Shown: one piece after another, positions 24,640 through 33,346 of the stretch
Numbering within the stretch: position 1 is the first letter of the stretch
How the letters are laid out: the number at the start of each line of letters is the position of its first letter
DNA from: Paenibacillus sp. V4I7
GTDB taxonomy: Bacteria > Bacillota > Bacilli > Paenibacillales > NBRC-103111
Direction of reading: 5' to 3'
Length of the DNA stretch: 64,000 nucleotides
NCBI RefSeq assembly: GCF_030817275.1
Contig: NZ_JAUSZD010000002.1
Span: 7,528,501 to 7,592,500, forward strand
Notes under the pieces: model-generated
Told to the model about the DNA's origin: nothing
Databases searched by the model: none
Seen by the model: the letters and a program-made list of their open reading frames with translations, nothing else
Position numbers and translations under genes: made by a program

Positions 24640-25572
24640 ATGACGAAAATTTATAGCAATTTGACAGAGTTAATCGGTAATACGCCGCTGCTTGAGCTCT
24701 GGAATTATAATAATCGGCACGGACTTGATGCCAAAATTGTCGCGAAGCTGGAGTATTTTAACCCGGCTGGCAGTGTAAAAGATCGTATCGGTTTCGCGAT
24801 GATTAAAGAGGCTGAAAAATCAGGAAAGATCAATAAAGATACTGTCATTATTGAGCCTACCAGCGGAAATACAGGAATCGCACTTGCTTTTGCAGCCGCT
24901 GCACTTGGGTATCGGTTAATCATTATATTGCCTGATTCTTTTAGTATTGAACGTAGGAAATTATTAAAGGCCTTAGGTGCAGAACTCGTTCTCACTCCAG
25001 CCTCTGAAGGCATGTTAGGCGCAATTAAAAAAGCAGAGGAATTAGCTGCAAAGATGCCAAACTCCTTTATACCGCAGCAATTTAGCAATCCAGCCAACCC
25101 GGAGATTCACAGAAATACCACGGCCGAAGAAATATGGAAAGATACAGACGGTAAAGTCGATATTTTCATCGCGGGAGTTGGCACGGGAGGGACAATTACT
25201 GGTGTAGGCGAGATACTGAAACAGAGAAATCCATCCGTCCAAGTGATAGCTGTCGAGCCATCCGATTCACCTGTCTTGTCAGGTGGCAGTCGTGGCGTAC
25301 ATCATATTCAGGGTATCGGTGCCGGGTTTGTTCCAGATAATTTCCACAGATCAATTGTTGATGAAATATTTACTGTGACCAATGAAGATGCTGTAACGAC
25401 GGCCCGTGAGCTTGCCAGAACGGAAGGTCTGCTGGTCGGCATCTCATCCGGCGCGGCAGCTTACGCAGCAAGAGAAATTGCTAAACGGCCTGAGAATAAA
25501 GGGAAGACCATCGTTGTTATCCTGCCAGATACCGGTGAGCGGTATTTGTCTACGAATCTATTTGATGAGTGA
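24640..25572 (+). CDS. cysK: Cysteine synthase (O-acetylserine sulfhydrylase)
   Basis: 310 residues from ATG 24640, seven bases behind GGCGGGG; the frame extends to 24574 without support. The PLP lysine is K47 in NPAGSVKDR, the phosphate/substrate loop is PTSGNTGI, the PLP glycine loop is GVGTGGTITG, and the closing motif is GISSGAAAYAA. The enzyme makes cysteine from O-acetylserine and sulfide in the cytosol. A single enzyme without a neighbouring serine acetyltransferase is usual in this group. A two-way terminator follows. Confidence 0.95.
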   Translation: MTKIYSNLTELIGNTPLLELWNYNNRHGLDAKIVAKLEYFNPAGSVKDRIGFAMIKEAEKSGKINKDTVIIEPTSGNTGIALAFAAAALGYRLIIILPDSFSIERRKLLKALGAELVLTPASEGMLGAIKKAEELAAKMPNSFIPQQFSNPANPEIHRNTTAEEIWKDTDGKVDIFIAGVGTGGTITGVGEILKQRNPSVQVIAVEPSDSPVLSGGSRGVHHIQGIGAGFVPDNFHRSIVDEIFTVTNEDAVTTARELARTEGLLVGISSGAAAYAAREIAKRPENKGKTIVVILPDTGERYLSTNLFDE

Positions 25573-25588
25573 TAAGTTAACACGCAAA

Positions 25589-25628
25589 AGAAAGACCAGG
25601 TCCGCGGTGGATCTCTGGTCTTTCTGTG
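25589..25628. terminator. Bidirectional terminator between cysK and the DHA2 pump
   Basis: A perfect 11-bp stem AGAAAGACCAG / CTGGTCTTTCT has a 15-base loop. On the minus strand it is followed by TTTT; on the plus strand the tract is weaker. Confidence 0.75.
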
Positions 25629-25652
25629 CTGCAGTTTATACGGAAACCGCCC

Positions 25653-27188
25653 TTAATGCGATGCGGCCGCGAATGTATCTTTATCTGTTTCTATAACAAA
25701 TTTCTCTTTGCTCATGGCAAAAGCGGCAACTAAAGCGAGTGCAGCAGGGATAAGTCCCCACGCAAATGTGGCCACGATGGAGGAGGAGAGTCCTTCTGAT
25801 ATTTTCGCAAGCAATTGCTCCGGAATTTGAGTGCGAGTCGCGGGGTCAAGCAGAGCATGTGGGTCCTTAAAGTCTAGGCCCTGCGGCATCGCAGATTGGC
25901 CACTCCCCGTAAAGGCATCCGATAAATGCCGGGTTAATGAATGGCTTTGAATAATGCCGAAGATGGTGATTCCGATCGTCATGCCGAGTGAGCGAAGGAA
26001 ATTCAGCGTAGAGTTCGCTGCCCCTCGTTGACTGGCAGGTACAGAATGAATAGCAGCGTTACTGAGCACAGAGAATGAAGCGCCGATTCCCAAACCGACT
26101 AATATCATATAGGCAGTGATAAGCAAACGCGATGAATCTGGCGTCAACGTAATCAGAAGTGCCATACCTGCTACAAGTAGAATGAGGGTAGAGATCAGGA
26201 TGGCTCGATATGAGAATTTACTAATGAGGAAGCCGCCCACGGTAGCTGTAACAACTGTGCCGAGCATCATAGGCAGAAGTACGAGGCCTGAGTTCGTTGC
26301 GCTTCCTCCGAGAACGCCTTGAATGAAGATCGGAATGTAGACAGATGCCGTAATGAAGGCTGCTCCACTTAACATCGCGATCGCATTGCTTGCCGAATAG
26401 AGGCGATCCCGAAACATCCGGAAGGAGATAATAGGTTCCTCTGCCCGCGTCTCCACATAGAGGAAAGTAACCGTGAGAAGAGCAAATCCAGTAAATAAGC
26501 TAATGATCTGAGCGGAGTTCCATGCGAATTGTTTACCACCAAGCTCCATGGCGAACATGAGGCAGACGATGGCACCAACAAGCGAGAATGCGCCGGCCCA
26601 GTCGATACGCTGTTTAGCATGCTGGAGGGATTCCTTATAGAAAATGGCAACCATCAGGAAAGCAATCAGGCCTAATGGTAAATTAATATAGAAAATCCAC
26701 TCCCACTTAATATAGTCGGTCATATAAGCGCCAAGGAGCGGTCCGAAGATGCTGGACAATCCGAACACTGCTCCAAACAATCCCATTAGTTTGCCTCTGC
26801 TTTCCGGTTTAACCGCATCGAACATGATTGTGAAAGCGATAGGTACCAAGGCACCGCCGCCAATACCTTGAATGGCCCGGTACAAGCTTAACTGTACGAT
26901 CGAGGTGGCTGTTCCACAAAGAGCAGATCCAAGCATAAACACTAAGATGCCAAAGATGAAAAAACGTTTGCGCCCATACATATCCGATAGTTTACCGAAA
27001 ATCGGCATCCCTGCCATTTCAGCGACCATGTAAGCCGAAGTTACCCAAACGAATTTATCGAGTCCTCCAAGGTCTGCGATAATGGAGCCCATAGCTGTCG
27101 CAACGATGGTATTGTCCATCGAAGCCATTAGAATGGCTAGCAGTAATCCGGCTAAAACAATGCCGGTTTGATTTGTTGATTTCGTCAT
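25653..27188 (-). CDS. DHA2-family (EmrB/QacA-type) multidrug efflux transporter
   Basis: About 511 residues and 14 membrane helices. Recognisable motifs are LDNTIVATA-like MASMDNTIVATAMG in helix 1, GKLSDMYGRKRFF in the first loop, the helix 5 antiporter motif IGGGALVPIAF and RGKLMGLFGAVFG. These are proton antiporters that export lipophilic cations and drugs. ATG 27188 is preferred (GAAGGG ahead) over TTG 27209. No regulator gene is adjacent. Confidence 0.9.
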   Translation of the reverse strand: MTKSTNQTGIVLAGLLLAILMASMDNTIVATAMGSIIADLGGLDKFVWVTSAYMVAEMAGMPIFGKLSDMYGRKRFFIFGILVFMLGSALCGTATSIVQLSLYRAIQGIGGGALVPIAFTIMFDAVKPESRGKLMGLFGAVFGLSSIFGPLLGAYMTDYIKWEWIFYINLPLGLIAFLMVAIFYKESLQHAKQRIDWAGAFSLVGAIVCLMFAMELGGKQFAWNSAQIISLFTGFALLTVTFLYVETRAEEPIISFRMFRDRLYSASNAIAMLSGAAFITASVYIPIFIQGVLGGSATNSGLVLLPMMLGTVVTATVGGFLISKFSYRAILISTLILLVAGMALLITLTPDSSRLLITAYMILVGLGIGASFSVLSNAAIHSVPASQRGAANSTLNFLRSLGMTIGITIFGIIQSHSLTRHLSDAFTGSGQSAMPQGLDFKDPHALLDPATRTQIPEQLLAKISEGLSSSIVATFAWGLIPAALALVAAFAMSKEKFVIETDKDTFAAASH

Positions 27189-27241
27189 GTGATCATTTCC
27201 CTTCTTCAATCATTAATTTGTATAAACCGATTATAAACAAA

Positions 27242-27269
27242 CAACCCTGACAAGAGTCTGTCAGGGTTG
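27242..27269 (-). terminator. Terminator of the two-gene membrane-protein operon
   Basis: A perfect 11-bp stem CAACCCTGACA / TGTCAGGGTTG has a 6-base loop, followed on the minus strand by TTTGTTTATAAT. Confidence 0.75.
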
Positions 27270-27306
27270 AAACCGTGTGAAGAAAAGAATGATCGCTAGA
27301 AGTTGT

Positions 27307-27813
27307 CTATGAAATCTTCTTATGCTCCGGAAAAAACAGATGGTAAAGTAATAAATGAATAGATTGCAAAAATAAATAAATCGGTATCGAATTAACGAGC
27401 TTATACCCATGTTTGTAATGAAATATACCAACGAGTTCGCTTAGCCACTCGACACCTATGCCCATTGACGTCCAGAGTAAGATGTAGGGTATCGTGTAGA
27501 AACCATGAACACTCCATTTTTTGTAAAAATAAATAAATATATAACCAAATGGCGCATACATCGTATAGGAAAAAATATCAAACGGCTGATAATGGGATTC
27601 GTCACCGACATCGTAGAAATCAAAGGGGGGGACGGCAATGGTATGATCAAACATGAGACCAAAAACAACCCCAATCAATAAATTAAACAAGCTCTGTGTT
27701 AAGGTAAACTTTTTGGGTAATATCCAAATCGCAAGGGCCCCTACGACAATCATCGCAATGACGAACCATTCATTTCCGTTGAATCCATCATCGTAAATGG
27801 TTACGTCGTTCAT
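27307..27813 (-). CDS. Membrane protein of unknown function (second gene of a pair)
   Basis: 168 residues from ATG 27813, behind AAAGGAGAG. Five predicted membrane segments, with aromatic-rich loops (DVGDESHYQPFDIFSYTMYAPFGYIFIYFYKKW). It resembles the small multi-span proteins found in tandem in sporulating Firmicutes, the CBO0543 type, as far as the pattern can be judged. The start overlaps the stop of the upstream gene by four bases (ATGA), so the two are translationally coupled and similar in design. Confidence 0.8.
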   Translation of the reverse strand: MNDVTIYDDGFNGNEWFVIAMIVVGALAIWILPKKFTLTQSLFNLLIGVVFGLMFDHTIAVPPFDFYDVGDESHYQPFDIFSYTMYAPFGYIFIYFYKKWSVHGFYTIPYILLWTSMGIGVEWLSELVGIFHYKHGYKLVNSIPIYLFLQSIHLLLYHLFFPEHKKIS

Positions 27814-28280
27814 AGAGATCTCTCCTTTTGCATTAGATGAATTAATAAGCGGCCAAACCAATAAGTTAAAATCATAAGTGAAACGATTATTAGGCACTCA
27901 TAGAAGATGTTCCATTTCACATAGGTTACTGCACCATTTAATCTTAGGAATTGGCCTGTGCACAAGATAAAAGAGAATGTATACAGAGAAATGCCTATTT
28001 TTGTACGGCGTTTCAATGTAGTCAGATAGACATTAGCAAAAGTTAGAAGTGTTAATGAAAAGGTGAAATCCCTATGTAAAATCATCGAAAGGAATTCAGG
28101 AACCTTTTTGCTGAGTTGGAAAACGCCTATAGTGTCACTTAAGATCGTTAATTTGTTAATGTCCACGACAGCTAAGAACATGTAAAGCAGCACGTTCGTA
28201 ATGACAGACAACTTATTGGGCAGGAAGGCAAATATATGGATACTAAACCAAACAAAAAGCAGGCAAATGACGAGTATCAA
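27810..28280 (-). CDS. Membrane protein of unknown function (first gene of a pair)
   Basis: 156 residues. TTG 28280 is chosen as the start because AAAGGAG lies seven bases ahead; the frame extends to 28301. Five membrane segments are seen (ILVICLLFVWFSIHIFAFLP; LLYMFLAVVDIN; FTFSLTLLTFANVYL; LYTFSFILCTGQF; FYECLIIVSLMILTYWF). No conserved polar motif stands out. It is coupled by ATGA to the similar-sized membrane protein downstream, so they may form a heteromer. Confidence 0.78.
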   Translation of the reverse strand: MILVICLLFVWFSIHIFAFLPNKLSVITNVLLYMFLAVVDINKLTILSDTIGVFQLSKKVPEFLSMILHRDFTFSLTLLTFANVYLTTLKRRTKIGISLYTFSFILCTGQFLRLNGAVTYVKWNIFYECLIIVSLMILTYWFGRLLIHLMQKERSL

Positions 28281-28407
28281 GGCAGGGCTCCTTTGCGACA
28301 AAATAATCGAATTGCGTAAAAAGATGCAAATAAGTATCGTCTCCTATTTTTACCTTTATTGAGTTGTTTAAACCTTTCTCTTAGGAGGGGACCGCTGACC
28401 TCTAGTA

Positions 28408-28470
28408 AAAAAATAAAGATCGCCTCTTACCCGGCCTTTCTGGTCAGGTGGTTGGCAATCTTTTTTCAGA
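28408..28470. terminator. Bidirectional hairpin between the membrane pair and the lipase
   Basis: AGATCGCC pairs with GGCAATCT (one mismatch) around an inner GC-rich hairpin. Six U follow on the plus strand, and TTTATTTTTTT follows on the minus strand, so it can end the lipase transcript. The plus-strand tract overlaps the lipase stop. Confidence 0.6.
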
Positions 28471-29248
28471 TCGGGCAAAATCCCGGAGTCTGGGCGTATA
28501 ACTGCTGCATGAAGCGGGGATCCAGCTTGGCAAGTTCGGCGAAATAGCTGCTAATCGCGTGGTTAGCGGAGACAGAGCCCCCTTGAAAAGTGAATTCAAC
28601 CCCCTTTTTCACATGAATATAGTGGTAAACCTTATCCGTTCGAGGAGATCTATAAATGAAAGGCGGAAGCAAAGGGACGAAGTCGTTGGTATTATAAATC
28701 CGATAGTGAGGCCCGGTCCTAAGGTTGAATAAGCTGGCGAATGCCTGATTTCCAACACGCGGTGAAGCATAAGTATACACGGAAGGATTTTTGAATTTCG
28801 TGTTTGTAGAAATATCGGTGGCGCATAAAGCAGCGAGCGCTCCTCCAAGACTGTGTCCTGTAATGTACAGCGTCTTCTCGGTGGAAAGCTTGTTTAGCGC
28901 TGTCACAATCGATTTGCGGGCTGAACGGTAGATGTCGAGAAAACCTTCGTGTACGAAGCACTGCTCTTTTGTGTAAGGAAACTGGATTTGCCTCGCAATG
29001 GCATCGGAGATCCAGTCGGATGTCGTATGCGTGCCTCGAAATACAATGACAATTTGCGCATCGGATTCGGCAATAAAGCCGAAAAACTCTTTTTCACTCA
29101 GGATGGAAGTTGCCTTGAAGGAAGACACCATCCGGTAATTGTGTGGCATAATAACGCTTTCGGGACCATTTGCAAGTAGGATATAACTTTGGCTGCACAT
29201 AGCTGCTAGAAAGATAGCCGTCCGTGTATCTAATGAGTTGCTGAGCAT
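28466..29248 (-). CDS. Class 3 lipase family protein
   Basis: 260 residues of the alpha/beta-hydrolase fold. The nucleophile elbow is GHSLGGALA, and the oxyanion strand VIVFRGTHTTSDWISD is typical of fungal-type class 3 lipases. The likely acid is D in YNTNDFVPLLP and the histidine is in SANHAISSYF near the C-terminus. There is no signal peptide, so it appears cytosolic; the real substrate (lipid or other ester) is unknown. GGAGG lies nine bases before ATG 29248. Confidence 0.9.
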   Translation of the reverse strand: MLSNSLDTRTAIFLAAMCSQSYILLANGPESVIMPHNYRMVSSFKATSILSEKEFFGFIAESDAQIVIVFRGTHTTSDWISDAIARQIQFPYTKEQCFVHEGFLDIYRSARKSIVTALNKLSTEKTLYITGHSLGGALAALCATDISTNTKFKNPSVYTYASPRVGNQAFASLFNLRTGPHYRIYNTNDFVPLLPPFIYRSPRTDKVYHYIHVKKGVEFTFQGGSVSANHAISSYFAELAKLDPRFMQQLYAQTPGFCPI

Positions 29249-29397
29249 AAGTCCATTCCTCCATACACGCAGGATGCTGTTCTCCTATATATATGAAAAT
29301 AGTGGACAGCTGTCCTCCGACAATCGCCTATTTTCTAGGAGACTTCCAGCTTGCAGATCCTATCAGGTATAATAGGCGAAGGAAGGTGGAGATACAT

Positions 29398-31113
29398 GTG
29401 TTAAAACGCTTTTTTTCGTATTATCGGCCCTATAAGCACTTATTTATTTTGGATTTTATCTGTGCGGTCGTGGCTGGGCTCCTAGAACTAGGTTTCCCAC
29501 TTGCTGTTAATCAGGTCGTCGATAAATTGCTTCCTGCCGGGAATTGGATTTGGATTCTTTGGGCTTGCGCGGGTTTGCTTGCTGTCTACGGACTCAACAC
29601 GGTGCTAAATTTCATAGTCACGTATTGGGGGCATAAGCTAGGGATTAATATCGAGACGGATATGCGGAAAAAGATGTTCGATCATCTGCAGAAGCTTTCA
29701 TTCCGGTTCTATGACAATAACAAAACGGGTCAATTGATGTCCCGTATGGCAAACGATCTACTTGAGATTGGTGAAGTTGCGCATCATGGTCCTGAGGACT
29801 TGTTCATTGCAGTAATGACCCTGATCGGTGCACTTCTGCTTATGCTTCATATTAATATGAAGTTAGCGCTCTTAACCTTCGTTATCGTCCCATTCTTGCT
29901 ATGGATAGCGGTGTATTTTAACCAAAAAATGACGAAAACGTTCCGTCGAATGATGGGCGACCTCGCCGATATTAACGCAAGAGTCGAAGACAATATTGGC
30001 GGGATTCGTGTTGTTCAAGCTTTCGCAAATGAGTCCTATGAGAAGAAACTGTTTGAGGATAACAATGGACGGTTCCGGTTGACGAAACTGATTTCCTATA
30101 AAATCATGGCGTGGAATGTCTCGCTGAGCTACATTTTGATGCGTCTGGTAACGGTCTTTGTCCTTATTTGCGGCACATGGTTCGTGATTGACAAGCAGAT
30201 TAGCTATGGGGAATTTATTGCATTCGTTCTCTTAACGAACGTTTTCCTCGGTCCCATTCAGAAAATCAATAATGTCATTGAGAGCTACCCCAAGGGAATT
30301 GCTGGCTTTAAACGGTATGTTGAAGTTATTGATACGGAGCCTGAGGTAGCTGATCTGCCGAACGCAGTGAAGGTTAGTCATCTAGATGGCCAAATTACGT
30401 TCGACTCGGTGTCATTCGGCTACGGAGATGAAGCCCGAGTATTGAATGATATCAGCTTATCTATTCGAGCAGGGGAAACCGTTGCTTTCGTAGGTCCTTC
30501 GGGCGCAGGGAAGACTACGATCTGCAGCTTGCTGCCTCGATTCTACGATGTGAGTGCCGGCAGCATTTCCATTGATGGACTCGATATTCGCAGCATCCAG
30601 CTGGAGTCGCTGCGCCGTCAGATCGGCATCGTGCAGCAGGATGTGTTCCTGTTCTCCGGCACCTTGCGGGAGAACATCGCGTACGGCAAGCTTGGCGCGA
30701 CGGATGAGGAAATCTGGGATGCTGCGCGGCGCGCGCAGCTGCAGGGTTATATTCAGACGCAGCCGAAGGGGCTGGATACGGTTGTCGGTGAGCGCGGCGT
30801 CAAGCTCTCAGGCGGTCAGAAGCAGCGCCTCGCGATCGCGCGGATGTTTTTGAAGAATCCGCCGATTCTCATCCTCGATGAGGCGACATCGGCACTCGAC
30901 ACGGAGACAGAGGCGGCGATTCAGCAGTCGCTCTCCGAGCTGTCGCGTGGCCGCACGACGCTAGTCATTGCCCACCGGCTGGCGACGATCAAGAATGCCG
31001 ACCGTATCGTCGTCGTGACAGAGCAAGGCATTACCGAGCAAGGCGGACATGAGGAGCTCATCGCTGTAGGCGGTGTGTATAGCCGCTTACACCAAGCACA
31101 GTTCAGCTCTTGA
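29398..31113 (+). CDS. ABC exporter, fused membrane and ATPase domains
   Basis: About 571 residues. GTG 29398 is taken as start (AGGTGGAG ahead); the frame extends to 29293. An N-terminal six-helix type-1 exporter domain (LKRFFSYYRPYKHLFILDF to about residue 310) is followed by an ATPase domain with Walker A GPSGAGKTT, Q-loop IVQQDVFLFSGT, signature LSGGQKQRLAIAR, Walker B ILILDEATSALD and the switch histidine in IAHRLATI. It works as a homodimer or with a partner; no second exporter gene is adjacent. The substrate is unknown. A 16-bp terminator stem follows. Confidence 0.92.
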   Translation: MLKRFFSYYRPYKHLFILDFICAVVAGLLELGFPLAVNQVVDKLLPAGNWIWILWACAGLLAVYGLNTVLNFIVTYWGHKLGINIETDMRKKMFDHLQKLSFRFYDNNKTGQLMSRMANDLLEIGEVAHHGPEDLFIAVMTLIGALLLMLHINMKLALLTFVIVPFLLWIAVYFNQKMTKTFRRMMGDLADINARVEDNIGGIRVVQAFANESYEKKLFEDNNGRFRLTKLISYKIMAWNVSLSYILMRLVTVFVLICGTWFVIDKQISYGEFIAFVLLTNVFLGPIQKINNVIESYPKGIAGFKRYVEVIDTEPEVADLPNAVKVSHLDGQITFDSVSFGYGDEARVLNDISLSIRAGETVAFVGPSGAGKTTICSLLPRFYDVSAGSISIDGLDIRSIQLESLRRQIGIVQQDVFLFSGTLRENIAYGKLGATDEEIWDAARRAQLQGYIQTQPKGLDTVVGERGVKLSGGQKQRLAIARMFLKNPPILILDEATSALDTETEAAIQQSLSELSRGRTTLVIAHRLATIKNADRIVVVTEQGITEQGGHEELIAVGGVYSRLHQAQFSS

Positions 31114-31117
31114 GCCG

Positions 31118-31163
31118 GGCTGCAGTAAGCTAGCTTAGGCTAGTTTGCTGCAGCCTCTTTTTA
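31118..31163 (+). terminator. Long-stem terminator after the ABC exporter
   Basis: GGCTGCAG pairs with CTGCAGCC and the stem continues with AAGCTAG / CTAGTTT (one G-U pair). A U-rich tract follows. The words overlap those of the 17.2, 21.1 and 22.5 kb terminators. Confidence 0.85.
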
Positions 31164-31257
31164 TTCCCAAAGATAGGATAGAACTTCCAAATGAATCGTG
31201 ATAAACTATGGAAATGGTTATCTACCGACGGTGAATAATAGAACGAGGTGACGATAG

Positions 31258-32328
31258 GTGAAGTCGATATTTCGGTGGTTGTTGCTTGGGGTATTTACAC
31301 TCGTGTGCATCTTCTTTCTGAGCAATTTCCGTAACGCCTTCTTATCTACGCAGCCGGATCAGATTCGGATCGCAATAGGTCCGGATACGAGCATCCAGAA
31401 AATAAGTGAGCAGTTGCCTGGCAGTCAAGTTCTAAATGATAAAGCTGGCTTACTGTCTGTTCCTTATGGAAAGTCGTGGGACTATATCGGAAAGACAATG
31501 ACGATCAAAGGCATATTTCGAGCGACCACTGTGCCTCTCGAGCATCCCATTATTTCCTGGCGTTATTACGGTTACTCGCTGAAAGAGCAAATCAAAGGTT
31601 TCGCTCATGGTGACTTTGGCAAATTCCGCAATCCTTTCAATAGGAAAGAGGTTGCTGTTCTTGGGGAGCTCCCCAAGATGCTTCTTCGCACATGCACTTA
31701 TTTCATTCCTGGTTTACTGCTCGCGATTGTGCTTAGTGTGCTCTTTGCGATGATAGCATCCATGTTTCGCCGATTAGGTGCCTTAATGGATGGTACACAT
31801 GCCTTGCTTGTTGGCTTGCCTGATTTTTTCTTAATCGTTCTCATCCAATTGGGTGCGATCTATGCGACGAAATATTTGGGGCACTTTGTGCTGCTTATTG
31901 TTCAAGTCGGTGATAAGACGCCGTTCCTCATCCCGTTTCTCACGATCGCGCTGATTCCCTCGGTCACTATCTACGGTACCCTTCGCATTGCGATCGCACG
32001 TGAGCTTGGACAGGACTATGTCGTTACGGCACTAGCTAAAGGGTTAACCCGCAGAGAGGTGCTGATCTCTCACGTTATGCGAAATGTAATGGCTGATTTG
32101 CTGGCGATCTTGCCCAAAGCAACAACACTGGCACTGGCCAGTATGGCGGTTGCGGAAGCCATTTGCGGAATTTCCGGTTTGGGAGGCTTTATCGTCTCGC
32201 CAGCTTTACAGAATGTCTCCTCCATGTCGGCTATCTGTATGGCACTTGCGCTAGTCGCTATGGCTTTTCATGTGTTATACGCACTCCTACGTAAGAAGTT
32301 TATTGTTCGGACAGGGGAGGTGGCTTGA
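31258..32328 (+). CDS. Opp/Dpp-type ABC transporter permease, subunit B-like
   Basis: 356 residues starting at GTG 31258. An N-terminal membrane anchor (residues 5-25) is followed by an extracellular stretch and a binding-protein-dependent permease domain with five helices (LRTCTYFIPGLLLAIVLSVL onward). The coupling loop that meets the ATPase is YVVTALAKGLTRREVLISHV, the EAA motif of peptide/nickel permeases. No binding protein or ATPase gene is next to it, so the pair must recruit subunits encoded elsewhere or do something different. It overlaps its partner's start region. Confidence 0.88.
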   Translation: MKSIFRWLLLGVFTLVCIFFLSNFRNAFLSTQPDQIRIAIGPDTSIQKISEQLPGSQVLNDKAGLLSVPYGKSWDYIGKTMTIKGIFRATTVPLEHPIISWRYYGYSLKEQIKGFAHGDFGKFRNPFNRKEVAVLGELPKMLLRTCTYFIPGLLLAIVLSVLFAMIASMFRRLGALMDGTHALLVGLPDFFLIVLIQLGAIYATKYLGHFVLLIVQVGDKTPFLIPFLTIALIPSVTIYGTLRIAIARELGQDYVVTALAKGLTRREVLISHVMRNVMADLLAILPKATTLALASMAVAEAICGISGLGGFIVSPALQNVSSMSAICMALALVAMAFHVLYALLRKKFIVRTGEVA

Positions 32329-32330
32329 CG

Positions 32331-33287
32331 ATGATGAAACGCTCATCAACTGCTTACTACTGTTCGATTGCACTCATCGTACTCATCCTGCTTGTGATGA
32401 TATTCGGCACATGGCTGATGCCCCATGGGATTACACCGGATGACAAGATTAATATGCTCCAATATCAAGAAGACGGCAAAACGAGATACAGTATTCCTCC
32501 ATACGCGCCGAACAGCACCTTCCTCCTGGGCACCGACCATAGGGGCTTTGATGTGCTGAGTTTATTGCTGAATGGGTTGAAATATACATTGGGCACGGCG
32601 CTAGCGTTAACCTTGTTTCGCTTTGTTTTTGCTCTGCCATGGGGATTGTGGAGCGGAACCTCGGGCAAAGGATGGGGCATTCTTCGCTCCATGCAGTGGG
32701 TCGTTTCCTCTATGCCTGCGTTTATTTTCTTGTTCCCGCCTTTAGCGGGCATGTACTTTGGGCTGCGGCTCGATCAGGGGTTGAAGGCAGACCCGCATTA
32801 CCAGCTGCTGTTCACGGTTACTTTCGTTAGCCTAGTCACATTCATTGGGATATTCCCATTAGCCCATCAGGTGGCAGATCGGACACGTTATTATAATGAA
32901 CGACTATATATTGAAGCTTCTCGTTTGATGGGCGGTTCTGTGTTCCATCGAACGATGCGGCACTTGGTTCCGTGTATGAGAAATGAAATGTTGTTCATTT
33001 TCCTTAGCGAATTCATGCAGGTGCTCTTCTTGTTAGGGCAGTTGGCTGTTTTTAACATTGTACTTGGCGGGATTGAGACAATTGGTGATAGCGATGCCGG
33101 CTATTCCATCGCCATCACAACATCGGGTGAATGGTTATCGCTAATCGCCTATGGCTCAAGATACATTAGACTGCATCCATGGATTATTCTGAGTGCAGGC
33201 ACCAGCTTCGCAGGACTATTCCTAGCGCTGCAGTTTTTCTTGAATCAGCTCAAACGACGCTACGGAAGTGAACGTCAATTGATGTAA
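32331..33287 (+). CDS. Opp/Dpp-type ABC transporter permease, subunit C-like
   Basis: About 318 residues from ATG 32331, with GGGGAGG ten bases upstream; a TTG at 32325 is possible. An OppC-like N-terminal helix is followed by PNSTFLLGTDHRGFDVLSLL, the usual LGTDxxGRDV box, and a permease domain with the EAA loop LYIEASRLMGGSVFHRTM. It is translated right after the B-like subunit. The substrate is unknown. It ends in a strong two-way terminator. Confidence 0.88.
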   Translation: MMKRSSTAYYCSIALIVLILLVMIFGTWLMPHGITPDDKINMLQYQEDGKTRYSIPPYAPNSTFLLGTDHRGFDVLSLLLNGLKYTLGTALALTLFRFVFALPWGLWSGTSGKGWGILRSMQWVVSSMPAFIFLFPPLAGMYFGLRLDQGLKADPHYQLLFTVTFVSLVTFIGIFPLAHQVADRTRYYNERLYIEASRLMGGSVFHRTMRHLVPCMRNEMLFIFLSEFMQVLFLLGQLAVFNIVLGGIETIGDSDAGYSIAITTSGEWLSLIAYGSRYIRLHPWIILSAGTSFAGLFLALQFFLNQLKRRYGSERQLM

Positions 33288-33293
33288 GCAAGC

Positions 33294-33337
33294 AAAAAGG
33301 TCGGGTTCCATCCTAAAGATGGGCTCCCGACCTTTTT
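33294..33337. terminator. Bidirectional terminator
   Basis: The stem AAAAAGGTCGGG / CCCGACCTTTTT is perfect over 12 bp with a 20-base loop and U-runs on both strands, between the convergent permease and unknown genes. Confidence 0.9.
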
Positions 33338-33346
33338 CCATGTGAA

